A stretch of 64,000 bases of DNA from an uncultured Alphaproteobacteria bacterium (GTDB lineage: Bacteria; Pseudomonadota; Alphaproteobacteria; Rhizobiales; Aestuariivirgaceae). This document shows positions 9,283-21,016 of this stretch, in pieces. How positions within the stretch are numbered: the first letter of the stretch is position 1; every line of letters begins with the position of its first letter. The notes beneath the pieces are model-generated. The model was not told the DNA's origin. It did no database searches and saw only the letters and a list, made by a program, of their open reading frames with translations. The stretch is taken from the NCBI GenBank assembly GCA_945957365.1, contig CAMFKI010000014.1, positions 1 through 64,000 on the forward strand, written 5' to 3'. The position numbers and the translations under genes are program-made.

Positions 9283-10191
9283 ATGGCAACGCAGCAGACA
9301 CGCTCGATCGGCCGGATCGCCGTTGCGCCCTCGGTGATCGCCCTGTTCCTCTGGATGATCGTGCCCCTGGGCATGACCATCTGGTTCTCCTTCCTCCGCT
9401 ACAACCTGCTCGATCCCAATCCCGCCTGTTCCCTGCTGACGCCGGGCCAGTTGCTCGATGCCGCCAACCGCTGCATGGCCGGCACCACCAACTACTATTA
9501 CTTCCTCACCGACCCGGCCTTCTTCCAGGCCATGGCCAATTCGCTGCTGCTGGTGTTCTGGGTGCTGGTCATCTCGGTCGTCGGCGGCACGCTGCTGGCC
9601 CTGCTGCTCGACCAGGCGATCTACGGCCGCAATTTCGTGCGCCTCATGGTGATCGCACCCTTCTTCGTCATGCCCACGGTGTCGGCACTGGTGTGGAAGA
9701 ACATGATGATGCACCCGGTGCAGGGCTTCCTCGCCTGGATCACCAAGTCCATGGGCCTCGGCGCCATCGACTGGTTCGCGCATTATCCGATGACGGCCAT
9801 CGTCATCATGGTCGCCTGGCAGTGGCTGCCCTTCGCCACGCTCATCATCCTCACCGCGCTGCAGTCCTTCGACGAGGAGCAGAAGGAAGCGGCCCAGATG
9901 GACGGCACGCCGCCCATCTCCTTCTTCTGGTACATGATCGTGCCGCATCTTGCCCGGCCGGTCACCGTGGTCGTCCTCATCGAGACGATCTTCCTGCTCA
10001 ATGTCTTCGCCGAGATCTACGTCACGGGTTCGGGCGGCCGCGCCGGCAACCTGCCGTTCCTCGTCTATCAGTATGGCCTGCTGTCCAACGACATCGGCGG
10101 CGCCTCGGCGGGCGGCATCATCGCGGTCATCCTCGCCAACATCGTCGCCTTCTTCCTGATGCGCATGATCGGCAAGAACCTGGAGGCATGA
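9283..10191 (+). CDS. smoF: Sorbitol/mannitol ABC transporter permease
   Basis: 302 aa inner-membrane permease of the MalF-like class with six predicted membrane segments. The ABC-contact EAA loop is at DEEQKEAAQMDGTPPISFFW (near residues 198-217). A periplasmic loop after the first segment contains two cysteines (ACSLL, RCMAG). It is followed 4 bp later by its partner permease and belongs to the smoE-led operon. Confidence 0.92.
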   Translation: MATQQTRSIGRIAVAPSVIALFLWMIVPLGMTIWFSFLRYNLLDPNPACSLLTPGQLLDAANRCMAGTTNYYYFLTDPAFFQAMANSLLLVFWVLVISVVGGTLLALLLDQAIYGRNFVRLMVIAPFFVMPTVSALVWKNMMMHPVQGFLAWITKSMGLGAIDWFAHYPMTAIVIMVAWQWLPFATLIILTALQSFDEEQKEAAQMDGTPPISFFWYMIVPHLARPVTVVVLIETIFLLNVFAEIYVTGSGGRAGNLPFLVYQYGLLSNDIGGASAGGIIAVILANIVAFFLMRMIGKNLEA

Positions 10192-10195
10192 GAAC

Positions 10196-11026
10196 ATGGC
10201 CCGCGCAGTTCCCCTCCGCCGCAAGCTGTTCTTCACCGCCCTCGCCTGGGGCATCGGCTTCGTCATCTTCTTCCCGATCCTGTGGACCATCCTCACGAGC
10301 TTCAAGACGGAAGGAGAAGCCGTCACCATCCCGCCGCACTTCCTGTTCTTCGACTGGACGCTCGAAAACTACGGCGTGGTGCAGCAGCGCTCTGACTATC
10401 TGAAGTTCGCGTCGAACTCGGTGATCCTGGCGCTCGGCTCCACCTTCATCGCGCTGCTGATCGCCGTTCCCGCCGCATGGGCCATGGCCTTCGCGCCGGG
10501 AAAGCGCACCAAGGATCTCCTGATGTGGATGCTCTCCACCAAGATGATGCCACCCGTCGGCGCGCTGATCCCGCTCTACCTGATCTTCCGCGACCTGCAC
10601 CTGCTCGACAGCCACATCGGCATCATCATGGTGCTGATGCTGCTGAACCTGCCGATCATCATCTGGATGCTCTATACCTACTTCAAGGAAATCCCCGGCG
10701 AGATCCTCGAAGCCTCGCGCATGGACGGCGCCTCGATCGGCAAGGAGCTGATCTACGTGCTGGCGCCGATGGCGATCCCCGGCATCGCATCGACGGTGCT
10801 GCTCAACATCATCCTCGCCTGGAACGAGGCCTTCTGGACGCTGACGCTGACCACCAAGAACGCCGCTCCGCTCACCCAGTTCATCGCCTCCTACTCGAGC
10901 CCCGAGGGCCTGTTCTGGGCCAAGCTCTCGGCCGCCTCCACCATGGCCATCGCCCCCATCCTCGTCCTCGGCTGGTTCGCCCAGAAGCAGCTCGTCCGCG
11001 GCCTCACCTTCGGAGCAGTGAAGTAA
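10196..11026 (+). CDS. smoG: Sorbitol/mannitol ABC transporter permease
   Basis: 276 aa permease of the MalG-like class with six predicted membrane segments. Its EAA loop is around [17 protein letters not shown], after about 170 residues. It begins 4 bp after smoF and ends 1 bp before the ATPase gene, as expected for a heterodimeric CUT1 permease. Confidence 0.92.
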   Translation: MARAVPLRRKLFFTALAWGIGFVIFFPILWTILTSFKTEGEAVTIPPHFLFFDWTLENYGVVQQRSDYLKFASNSVILALGSTFIALLIAVPAAWAMAFAPGKRTKDLLMWMLSTKMMPPVGALIPLYLIFRDLHLLDSHIGIIMVLMLLNLPIIIWMLYTYFKEIPGEILEASRMDGASIGKELIYVLAPMAIPGIASTVLLNIILAWNEAFWTLTLTTKNAAPLTQFIASYSSPEGLFWAKLSAASTMAIAPILVLGWFAQKQLVRGLTFGAVK

Positions 11027-11027
11027 C

Positions 11028-12028
<1,001 letters not shown>

Positions 12029-12029
<1 letters not shown>

Positions 12030-12799
12030 TGCGTCTTCAGGGGAAAACCGCCATCGTCACGGGCGGCGCACGCGGCATTGGCGCCGCCGTCGCCGAGGGC
12101 TATGCGAAGGAGGGCGCGCGCGTCTGCGTGGCCGACCTCAGTTTCGGCGAAGCCGATGCCTTGGCGCAGAAGATCGGCAACGGCGCCTTCGCCTATGCGC
12201 TGAACGTGACGAAGCTGGACGAGATCAGGGCCTGCGTCGCCGAATGCGAGAAGCGCTTCGGCGGCATCGACATCCTCGTCAACAATGCCGCCGTCTTCGA
12301 CATGGCCCCCTGGGGCGAGATCACCGAGAAGAGCTATCATTTTGTCTTCGACGTGAACGTGAAGGGCCTCGTCTTCATGCTGCAGGAAGTGGCCGAAAGC
12401 ATGAAGCGCCGCGGGCAGGGCGGCAAGATCATCAACTTCGCCTCTCAGGCGGGCCGCCGTGGCGAGCCCCTCGTCGCAGTCTATTGCGCCTCCAAGGCCG
12501 CCGTGATCTCGCTCACCCAGTCGGCGGGCCTCGCTCTCATCCCCCACAGGATCAACGTCAACGGCATCGCGCCCGGCGTCGTCGACACGCCGATGTGGGA
12601 GCACGTCGATGGCCTCTTCGCCAAATACGAGAACCGGCCGCTGGGCGAGAAGAAGCGTCTCGTCGGCGAGGGTGTTCCCTATGGCCGCATGGGCAGGCCC
12701 GAGGACCACGTGGGCTGCGCCGTTTTCCTGGCGTCATCCGAAAGCGATTATGTCGTGGCCCAGACCTACAATGTCGACGGCGGCCAGTGGATGAGCTGA
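12029..12799 (+). CDS. smoS: Sorbitol dehydrogenase, SDR family
   Basis: 256 aa classical short-chain dehydrogenase: NAD-binding TGGARGIG near residue 11, NNAA, catalytic Ser in NFASQAG and YCASK (Tyr/Lys). The length and operon place match SmoS-type enzymes, which oxidise D-sorbitol to D-fructose with NAD. The start overlaps the smoK stop (TGATG), so translation is coupled. Confidence 0.88.
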
Positions 12800-12834
12800 C
12801 GGCCCGGACGTGAATTGCAGAAAGTAGACCTGAC

Positions 12835-14300
12835 ATGACGAAGCTGAACCGCGCCAACCTGTCGAGCCTGAAGGCAGGCATCGCCGTGCCCAACTACCAG
12901 GCCTCGGACTTGCGCCCCGGCATCCTGCATTTCGGCCTCGGCAACTTCCACCGCGCGCACCAGGCCATCTATCTCGACACGCTGTTCAACATGGGCAAGT
13001 CCCGAGACTGGGCCATCATCGGCACGGGTGTGAGGTCCGCCGACCGCGCCATGCATGATGCGCTGAAGCCGCAGGACTGGCTCACCACCGTGGTGGAGCA
13101 GGAGGCCAATGTCAGCCGCGCCCGCGTCACCGGCGCCATGCTCGGCATGATCCCGCCGGAAGATCGCGCCGCCATCGTGCGTCAGCTCGCCGATCCGGCG
13201 ATCCGCATCGTCTCCATCACCGTCACCGAGGGCGGCTATTTCATCGATCCAGCCACCGGCCAGTTCAACCCGGAGTTTCCGGAAATCGCACGTGACGGCA
13301 AGCACCCGGACGACCCGCACACCGTCTTCGGCCTCATCGCGCTTGGCTTGAAGAAGCGCCGAGATGCGGGCACGACGCCCTTCACCGTCATGTCCTGCGA
13401 CAACATCCCCCACAATGGCGTCGTCGCGCGCAATGCCGTGGCCGGTGTCGCAAGGCTTTGGGACAAGGGCCTTGGCGACTGGATCGCCGCCAATGCCGCC
13501 TTCCCCAATGGCATGGTGGACCGCATCACGCCCGCCACGACGGACCGCGAACGCGGGCTTTGTGCGCAGGATTTCGGCATCGCGGACAACTGGCCGGTCT
13601 ATTGCGAGGAGTTCATCCAGTGGGTGCTGGAGGACAATTTCTGCAACGGCCGCCCGGAACTGGAAGCGGCCGGCGTGCAGTTCGTGCCGGATGTGACGCC
13701 CTTCGAATTCATGAAGATCCGCATCCTCAATGGCGGCCACGCGGCCATCGCCTATCCGGCGAGCCTGCTCGACGTGCACTTCGTGCATGATGCTATGAAC
13801 CACCCGCTGGTGGGTGCCTTCTTCGCCAAGATCGAGCGCGAGGAGATCATGCCCACGGTGCCGCCGGTGCCCGGCGTGGTGCTGGAAGACTACTACCACC
13901 TCATCCACCGCCGCTTCGCCAACCCGAAGATCGGCGACACCATTCCGCGCCTTGCCTTCGACGGCTCCAACCGCCAGCCCAAGTTCATCGTACCGGTGGC
14001 GCGCGACCGGCTGAAGGCAGGGGGGTCCGTTGATTCGCTGGCCTTCGAGTCCGCCCTGTGGTGCCGCCACTGCATCGGCAAGACCGAGACGGGCAAGGAC
14101 ATCACCGCAGGCGACCCGATCTGGCCGCGCCTCACCGAGCTCGCGGCCAGGGCAAAGGCCGATCCGCTTGCCTGGCTCGCGATGGATGACGTCTACGGCG
14201 ATGTCGGCCGGTCTGAAATCTTCCGCAAGGCTTTTGCCAGAAGCCTCAACGACATCTGGTCAAAGGGTACCGCGAAGGCTCTCGCCGATTTCACCGGCGC

Positions 14301-14304
<4 letters not shown>
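12835..14304 (+). CDS. mtlK: Mannitol 2-dehydrogenase (polyol long-chain dehydrogenase)
   Basis: 489 aa NAD-dependent enzyme of the mannitol/fructuronate reductase family, oxidising D-mannitol (and often D-arabitol) to the ketose. N-terminal [12 protein letters not shown] is the cofactor region, and [17 protein letters not shown] carries the catalytic K-N-H set. It is last in the polyol operon, 35 bp after smoS. Its TAG overlaps the stop of the convergent aldo/keto reductase gene: the four bases CTAG serve both. Confidence 0.92.
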
Positions 14305-15281
<977 letters not shown>

Positions 15282-15304
15282 GGGAAACTCCTTGGGATGG
15301 TTGG

Positions 15305-16312
15305 TCAGGCAAACAATTCTCGCAGGGACTGGACTGCCCTGGCAAGGTCACGCTGTGCAGCGCCGGGTTGCGGGGTGGGCGCGGCTTCGCCGAACCAGAC
15401 CAATCGGCCCTCCGCCACCAGCCGCTGAAACAGCTTGCGACGGTCAGGTGCCACTTCGATGACGCCCGCGTCGAACAGCCGGCGCACCGGCGCCATCAGC
15501 GGTTGCCGCATCTCGACGGCCGTTCGGTAGAGCCAACTGCCGAGCTTCCACTTGGCGTTCAGCGCCTGGGGCAGGGGATAGATGGAGACGGGCTTTCCGC
15601 TCGCCAGCGCATCGGCCACCATGGAAACGGAATCGCTCGTCACCACGATCTCGGACGCTTCGGAAAGCGCCGTGCGGTAGCGGTTCTCGCCCAGCCCGAA
15701 GATGCTCAGGCGGTGCGGCGCGGTGATTCGCCGCTGCAGGACGGCGACGGCCGCCGTCGGCGTGCGCGGGCTGGTCATCACGTCGAGCGTGGATTGGTTG
15801 CCCGCGGCATGGGCCAGCGCGTCGGCAGCCAAGTTCTCGGCCGCCGCGGCATCCAGCAGGTCCGGAAAGGCAGGACCGCCCACCAGCAGCGCGATCGGAC
15901 CTGCGGCCGTTCCGGCCATGGCTTCGGTCGCCTCGGCGAGCGGCATCGCCAGTTCCACGACATTGGGGGCGGCCGGAATGCGGTACTGCGCGGTGGTGAT
16001 GACCCGGTCGAACGCATCCGGCGTGCCGGCGGGCCGGCCAAGGCACACGATGCGCGTCGTGCCGCCCGAAGCGCTCTTGATCGCCCGTGCGATCACGCTG
16101 GGCGAGGCCTCCGCGCAGAGCACGAGGTCGGGCCAGGGCGGCGACAGCTTTTCCTTCAGCAGCAGCTTCGCCAGCACCGGAACTTCCGGCCCCGCAAAGC
16201 GCAGGGTCTTCACCTCGAAGGGCCAGCCCGTGGCCCGGGCCAGCGCCAGCATCTGGTCGAGGTCGCCCTTGCGCCCGCGCGACAGGATCCAGATCGTCGG
16301 ATCAGCGGCCAT
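15305..16312 (-). CDS. ELM1-family (mitochondrial fission ELM1-like) protein, copy 1
   Basis: 335 aa. Recognised as the bacterial ELM1/DUF1022 family by N-terminal [10 protein letters not shown], the conserved [10 protein letters not shown] segment, the ITTAQYRIP stretch and the C-terminal [25 protein letters not shown]. The family has a GT-B-like architecture and occurs beside envelope polysaccharide genes, but has no established activity in bacteria. The ATG at 16312 overlaps the GT4 gene by 11 bp. Two more copies lie within 8 kb (18516 and 22946). Confidence 0.8.
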   Translation of the reverse strand: MAADPTIWILSRGRKGDLDQMLALARATGWPFEVKTLRFAGPEVPVLAKLLLKEKLSPPWPDLVLCAEASPSVIARAIKSASGGTTRIVCLGRPAGTPDAFDRVITTAQYRIPAAPNVVELAMPLAEATEAMAGTAAGPIALLVGGPAFPDLLDAAAAENLAADALAHAAGNQSTLDVMTSPRTPTAAVAVLQRRITAPHRLSIFGLGENRYRTALSEASEIVVTSDSVSMVADALASGKPVSIYPLPQALNAKWKLGSWLYRTAVEMRQPLMAPVRRLFDAGVIEVAPDRRKLFQRLVAEGRLVWFGEAAPTPQPGAAQRDLARAVQSLRELFA

Positions 16313-17468
16313 GGGCTTCGCGCAGCACGGTGCGGTAGCTCTCGAGCAGGCCCGAGAGGATATGGTCCCAGCTGAAGGTGAGGGCACGCTGGCGGGCCGC
16401 TTCGCCCATGCGCCGGCGCAAGGCCTCGTCCCTGACGAGGAATTCCAGTTTTGCCGCCATCGTCGCTTCGTCGCGTGCGCTGACGAGGTATCCGGTGTCA
16501 TCCGTCACCAGCGAATTGCTGCCGCTGGCGATGGCGTTGACGGCGGGAAGCCCGCTCGCCATGGCTTCCAGCGTTACGTTGCCAAAGGTTTCGCTTTCCG
16601 AGGGAAAGAAGAAGATGTCGGAGGAGGCATAGGCCCGCGCCAGATCCGCGCCATGCAGGAAGCCCGCGAACACGCCGTTCTTCAAGCCTGACGTCATCGC
16701 CGTCCTCTCGGGCCCGTCGCCGATCACCAGCGGCTTCACCTTCAGCCCCCTTGCGGTGAGCTGGTTCATCACGCGCATGTAGATCGCGACGTTCTTCTCC
16801 TTCACCAGCCGCCCGGCGAAGCTGATGGCCACCTCGTCGTCGGCGATGCCGAGCGCGCGCCGCCATGCCATGTCGCGCCTCGCGGGCGAGAACATCTCGC
16901 TGTCCACCCCGCGCGCCCATACCTCGACATGCTGCGACTGGCCCTCCCTGCGGATGATCTCCGCCATGGACTCGGAAGGCGGATAGACGCGGCGCACGCG
17001 GCTATAGAAATTCTTCATGTAGCGCTGACCCAGTTTCTCGAGGAAGCCGAGGCCGTAGAAGCGCAGGTAGGTGTCGTAGCGCGTATGATAGGAGGCGACG
17101 ACGGGCACCTTCCATTGTTCCGCCAGCTTCAGCGCCTGGTAGCCGAGAATGTCCGGCACCGCGATGTGGAACAGCGTCGGTCGGAACGCCGCGAGCCGCT
17201 TCCTCTGCGCCTCCGGCAGTCCCGTGGCGATGCGATATTCCTTGCGCGTGGGGATGGCGAAGGACGGCACCGGCACCAGTTCGCCCACCGCCTCGAAGGC
17301 CGGTGTCTCGGCCACGGGGGCGAACACCAGCACCGGCACGCCGCGCTTCTCGAGAAACGCCACGAGGCGGTTCAGGGTGAGCGCGACGCCGTCCTTGATA
17401 TAGTTGTAGTTGCCGGTGAAAAGGGCCACCCGCAGCTCATCTCCGGGTGGCCCTGCAAGATCCGTCAC
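16302..17468 (-). CDS. Glycosyltransferase family 4
   Basis: 388 aa GT-B retaining glycosyltransferase. N-terminal VALFTGNYNYIKDGVA resembles the acceptor domain of GT4 enzymes acting on lipids (DUF1972/PimB-like). The C-terminal donor site has FAGRLVKEKN, GDGPERTAM and the EX7E motif in SESETFGNVTLEAM. There is no upstream ATG close by; the GTG at 17468 begins just before the first beta strand and 11 bp after the upstream gene. It sits between GT8-like and ELM1 genes with overlapping ends, so it is part of one surface-glycan transcript. Confidence 0.85.
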   Translation of the reverse strand: MTDLAGPPGDELRVALFTGNYNYIKDGVALTLNRLVAFLEKRGVPVLVFAPVAETPAFEAVGELVPVPSFAIPTRKEYRIATGLPEAQRKRLAAFRPTLFHIAVPDILGYQALKLAEQWKVPVVASYHTRYDTYLRFYGLGFLEKLGQRYMKNFYSRVRRVYPPSESMAEIIRREGQSQHVEVWARGVDSEMFSPARRDMAWRRALGIADDEVAISFAGRLVKEKNVAIYMRVMNQLTARGLKVKPLVIGDGPERTAMTSGLKNGVFAGFLHGADLARAYASSDIFFFPSESETFGNVTLEAMASGLPAVNAIASGSNSLVTDDTGYLVSARDEATMAAKLEFLVRDEALRRRMGEAARQRALTFSWDHILSGLLESYRTVLREAHGR

Positions 17469-17479
17469 CGGTGCGGAAC

Positions 17480-18412
17480 TCAGGCCGCGGCCTTCATCGC
17501 GGTGAGGGGCGGCAGGTCGGGCGCGGCCTTCATCACCGCGACGGAATCGTGGCGGATGTAGTCCTTCTCCATCGCCTCCTTGATCTGCGCATCGGTCACC
17601 ATGCCCGCCTGGTAGGCGCCCTTGAGCAGGCCGTAGAACAGCTGCTCCTGCTTGGGGTCCGGGTGCTTCGCATAATGGCCGAGGAAGGCGTGATCGCCGA
17701 ACATCTTGCGGCGCATGCGCATGATCCAGCCGATCACCGGCACGAACTCGGTCGGCGTGTAGTCGACCTTGAGGCCGGTCTTCCACGGCTGGGTCCGGCG
17801 CCTGGTGTTGTGGATCATCTTGGTGGCAGTCGTCAGCTTGTCGAAGTCGTTCCACTCGTTCTCGAACACGCCGATGGTGTTGGGATCCTCCATCAGCAGC
17901 GAGATCCACTGGTGATAGTCGCGCTTGCCCTCGAACAGCTCGTTGAAGCTCTTCTCGACGTCCCAGTGCTTCAGCTTGGCGCAGTCGAGCAGCATGACGG
18001 AGGAGGCGAAGGCGCCGTTCTTGAACTTCGAGCCGCGGCACATGATGGCCTTGCCCTGCATGTCGCGGGTCAAGAGCTCCCACACGTCCTGCACGGCGAA
18101 GACGTCGGGATCGACGACCAGCGCCCGTCCCTGGTAGCCCATCAGCTGCGGCGGCAGGAAGCGGGTGAGGGTGAAGGTCTGCAGGTCGTTCTCGTGCCAC
18201 ACGCGGTCAACACCGTGGCGCTTGTAGGTCTGCCCGTCGCGCTTGGCGAACCACGGGTAGTTTTCCTTGTGCATGATGGTCACGTCGAACTCGTCGGCGT
18301 GGGGCGAACGCTTCATCGAATAGGCGGACACGATGGCGCCGATCGACTGCTTGTTGTTCGTCTGGATGAAGATGTGAGGCCGGGTGGCCCCAGCATTGCC
18401 GGTCATAGCCAT
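17480..18412 (-). CDS. Unassigned protein, glycosyltransferase-A-like, paralogue A
   Basis: 310 aa, soluble. No family is recognised with certainty. N-terminal HIFIQTNNKQSIGAIVSAYS, a central GRALVVDPDVF (possible metal-binding acidic motif), ASSVMLLD and HNTRRRTQPWK resemble the order of motifs in GT8-type nucleotide-sugar transferases; this is inference. It is clearly paralogous to the product of 21977-22891. ATG at 18412, with a second at 18406; GGGGA lies upstream. First gene of the reverse-strand unit that continues with GT4, ELM1 and aldo/keto reductase. Confidence 0.65.
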   Translation of the reverse strand: MAMTGNAGATRPHIFIQTNNKQSIGAIVSAYSMKRSPHADEFDVTIMHKENYPWFAKRDGQTYKRHGVDRVWHENDLQTFTLTRFLPPQLMGYQGRALVVDPDVFAVQDVWELLTRDMQGKAIMCRGSKFKNGAFASSVMLLDCAKLKHWDVEKSFNELFEGKRDYHQWISLLMEDPNTIGVFENEWNDFDKLTTATKMIHNTRRRTQPWKTGLKVDYTPTEFVPVIGWIMRMRRKMFGDHAFLGHYAKHPDPKQEQLFYGLLKGAYQAGMVTDAQIKEAMEKDYIRHDSVAVMKAAPDLPPLTAMKAAA

Positions 18413-18515
18413 GACAATCCCCGAAACTATTGCTTACAACGGCCCCCTGTATCATGTACTGACCCACGCGTCCAAGGCCGCCCTTGCGCGGCTCACTGTC
18501 ACAAGGTGCAAGTTA

Positions 18516-19616
18516 TTGCCGGATAAGGGAAATCCCAGCCAGAAATATAGCCAGCCACGAACCTGGATCGTGCAGAGCCCGCATTCCGGCGACAACACCC
18601 AGCTGCGCGCCATCGCTGCGGCACTTGGCTGGCCGGCCCAATCCAAGGAACTCGTCTATCGCGCCCGCGAAGGCCTGCTGCGCCTGCTGAGCCGCCCGAG
18701 CCTCGCGGGCGTCGATCTCGCGGCCTCGAGCCCCATCGCACCACCCTGGCCCGATCTCGTCATCTGCTCCGGCCGTGGCGCCGAGGCAGTGGCCTTCTGG
18801 CTGAAGCAGCAGAACCCGCAACTCCGCATCGTCTTCGTCGGCACGCCGTGGTCGGATCTCAGCCGCTTCGACCTGGTCGTCACCACGCCGCAATATCGCC
18901 TGCCCATGGCTGCCAACGTGCTGCACAACACGCTGCCCGTGCACGACGTCACCGCAGAGCGGGTCGCTGCTGAAGCCCGGCGCTTCGCACCGACCTTCGC
19001 CCAACTGCCAAGTCCCTTCACGGCCGTGCTGGTGGGCGGATCGAGCGGACCTTATCACTTCACGCCGGACGCGGCGCGACGCCTGGGGCGCGAGGCCTCG
19101 GCGCTGGCGGAGGCCGATGGCGGCGCGCTGCTCGTCACCACCAGCGCAAGAACAAGCAGGCCAGCCGCAGATGCGCTGCAGTCAGCGATCACGGCGCCCT
19201 CGTTCTTCTACCACTGGCGGAAGGCTGCGCCCGACAACCCCTTCCACGCCTTCCTCGGGCTGGCGAGCCGCATCATCGTCACCGCCGATTCGATCTCCAT
19301 GCTGTCGGAGGCGGTGAGCACGGGAAAGCCGGTGCTGCTCTTCGACATCGACGAAGCCCCGTACGGCATCCGCGCCGATCTCGACGCCCCAAGCATCGGC
19401 TGGAAAGGCCGCAGCCTCGATGCCACGCTGTTCCGCCTGCTGATCAATCACGCACCGCCGCGCTTCTCGCGCGACCTGCGCGTGGTCCACCGCCAGCTCG
19501 TCGCCTCAGGCCGGGCGCAATGGCTGGGCGAGCCGTCGGGGGTTACCGCAACTGCACCCGCCGAGGATGGGCTCGCCCGCACGGTGGCTCGCATCCGCGG
19601 GCTTTTTGGCCTATGA
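18516..19616 (+). CDS. ELM1-family protein, copy 2
   Basis: 366 aa from the proposed TTG at 18516, which has AAGGTG eight bases upstream and begins just before the conserved WIVQSPHSGDNTQ. An in-frame ATG at 18384 would add 44 poorly structured residues and run into the divergent gene. Family markers: PPWPDLVICSGRG, VVTTPQYRLP, VLVGGSSGPY and RIIVTADSISMLSEAVSTGKPVLLF. Function unknown; see copy 1. It starts a forward unit followed by the ATP-grasp and sulfotransferase genes. Confidence 0.8.
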   Translation: MPDKGNPSQKYSQPRTWIVQSPHSGDNTQLRAIAAALGWPAQSKELVYRAREGLLRLLSRPSLAGVDLAASSPIAPPWPDLVICSGRGAEAVAFWLKQQNPQLRIVFVGTPWSDLSRFDLVVTTPQYRLPMAANVLHNTLPVHDVTAERVAAEARRFAPTFAQLPSPFTAVLVGGSSGPYHFTPDAARRLGREASALAEADGGALLVTTSARTSRPAADALQSAITAPSFFYHWRKAAPDNPFHAFLGLASRIIVTADSISMLSEAVSTGKPVLLFDIDEAPYGIRADLDAPSIGWKGRSLDATLFRLLINHAPPRFSRDLRVVHRQLVASGRAQWLGEPSGVTATAPAEDGLARTVARIRGLFGL

Positions 19617-19631
19617 GCGGGCGAGTTTCGC

Positions 19632-20999
19632 GTGCCGGAAAGCCTTGATTCGATGCCTGTGCCAGATCACTCCCGCCTCACCCTCGGCGATCGCCTGACG
19701 ACGCTCAAGGGCGCTGCGTGGAAGCTGCTGCTGCGCGAGGCGGAGGCCTTCGCCTATCTCGTCACCGGCCTTCCCATGGCGCTTGCCCGTGTGTTCCGCG
19801 GCAAGCCGACGCTGGCGCTGCCGCCCGCCGAATATCTGCACCGCTACTATGCCTGGACCTACTGGAAACAGCCGTGGTGGCCGCTCAAGGCCCTCGTTGC
19901 CGCCATCGCCTGGCCCATCGCGCTGCCCATCGCCATCTTCATCTTCGCGCGGCGCAACGCCCGCGTCATCGCCGGGCGCTCCGGGATCGCCCCGGCAAGC
20001 CAGATCGCGGGCCAGGTCGAGATGGCGGCGCGCTGCGCCATCGCGCCCTTCTGGTTCTACATGTTCGAACTCCATCTGCCCGAGCGGCGAAAGCGCGCGC
20101 ATCTCTACCTCACCGCGCACGAAACCATCGGCCCCGCCTATGCGCTGCTGCAGCCACCCCTCGGTGCTGACGACATGGACGACAAGATCTGGTTCGCCGA
20201 GCATTGCCATGAGCAGGGCGTCAAGGCGGTGCCGGTGCTCATGCATTTCTCCAAGGGCGAACGCCAGCCGCTGAAGGGCGGCAGCGACGTACTTCCGGAT
20301 GGCGATCTCTTCGTGAAGCCGCGCTCCGGCAGCGGCGGCCACCGCATGGAGCGCTGGGACTTCCTGGGCGAGGGCCGCTACCGCAACGCCCATGGCGAAA
20401 CGCTCACCCGCGACCAGCTGATGGAGAAGCTCTCCCGCCAGTCGCTCAAGGATGATTTCCTCGTCCAGCCGCGACTCGCCAACCACCCGGACCTCGACGA
20501 CATCTCGAACGGCGCGCTGGCCACCGTGCGCCTCCTTACCTGCCGCAACGAAAAGGGCAGGGCGGAGGCCACCAACGCCGCCTTCCGCATGGCCATCGGC
20601 AATTCGGTGGTCGACAATTTCCACCAGGGTGGCCTTGCCACCGCGGTGAACCTCGAGACGGGCGAAATCGGCATCGCCTCCGACATCGGCATCAGACCCG
20701 ATGTCGGCTGGCGCGACACGCACCCCGTCAGCGGCGCACGCTTCGCCGGCCGCACCCTGCCGCATTGGCCCGAGGTCGTGGCGCTGGCCGTCGCGGCGCA
20801 CGAGGCATTCCCGCAACGCGTGGTGGTGGGCTGGGACGTCGCCATGCTGGCCGATGGCGCGATGATCATCGAGGGCAATGGCAAGCCCGACCTCGACATC
20901 CACCAGCGCGCCGAGCGCGGGCCGGCGGGTGAAAGCCGCATCGCCCATCTGCTCGCTCACAATGTCGACAAGCGCAGCTCAGCCGCGCCACGTTGCTGA
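19632..20999 (+). CDS. Sugar-transfer-associated ATP-grasp protein
   Basis: 455 aa from the GTG at 19632; an ATG at 19653 is equally possible. Residues about 90-110 are hydrophobic (AWPIALPIAIFIFARR). Residues about 215-440 look like an ATP-grasp fold: FVKPRSGSGGHRMERW, a mid-domain FLVQPRLANHP, and the metal-binding end EGNGKPDLDIH. This matches the ATP-grasp class found in polysaccharide loci (PF14397-like), thought to ligate amino acids or similar groups to sugars; no activity is established. It starts 15 bp after ELM1 copy 2. Confidence 0.72.
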   Translation: MPESLDSMPVPDHSRLTLGDRLTTLKGAAWKLLLREAEAFAYLVTGLPMALARVFRGKPTLALPPAEYLHRYYAWTYWKQPWWPLKALVAAIAWPIALPIAIFIFARRNARVIAGRSGIAPASQIAGQVEMAARCAIAPFWFYMFELHLPERRKRAHLYLTAHETIGPAYALLQPPLGADDMDDKIWFAEHCHEQGVKAVPVLMHFSKGERQPLKGGSDVLPDGDLFVKPRSGSGGHRMERWDFLGEGRYRNAHGETLTRDQLMEKLSRQSLKDDFLVQPRLANHPDLDDISNGALATVRLLTCRNEKGRAEATNAAFRMAIGNSVVDNFHQGGLATAVNLETGEIGIASDIGIRPDVGWRDTHPVSGARFAGRTLPHWPEVVALAVAAHEAFPQRVVVGWDVAMLADGAMIIEGNGKPDLDIHQRAERGPAGESRIAHLLAHNVDKRSSAAPRC

Positions 21000-21016
21000 G
21001 CTGGCCTCGATTTGCT

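Noticed and set aside
18384..18515. Longer N-terminus for ELM1 copy 2 from the ATG at 18384
   Set aside because: It would overlap the start of the divergent gene and add 44 residues without similarity to the other ELM1 copies, which begin at the W-xx-S/T-G segment.
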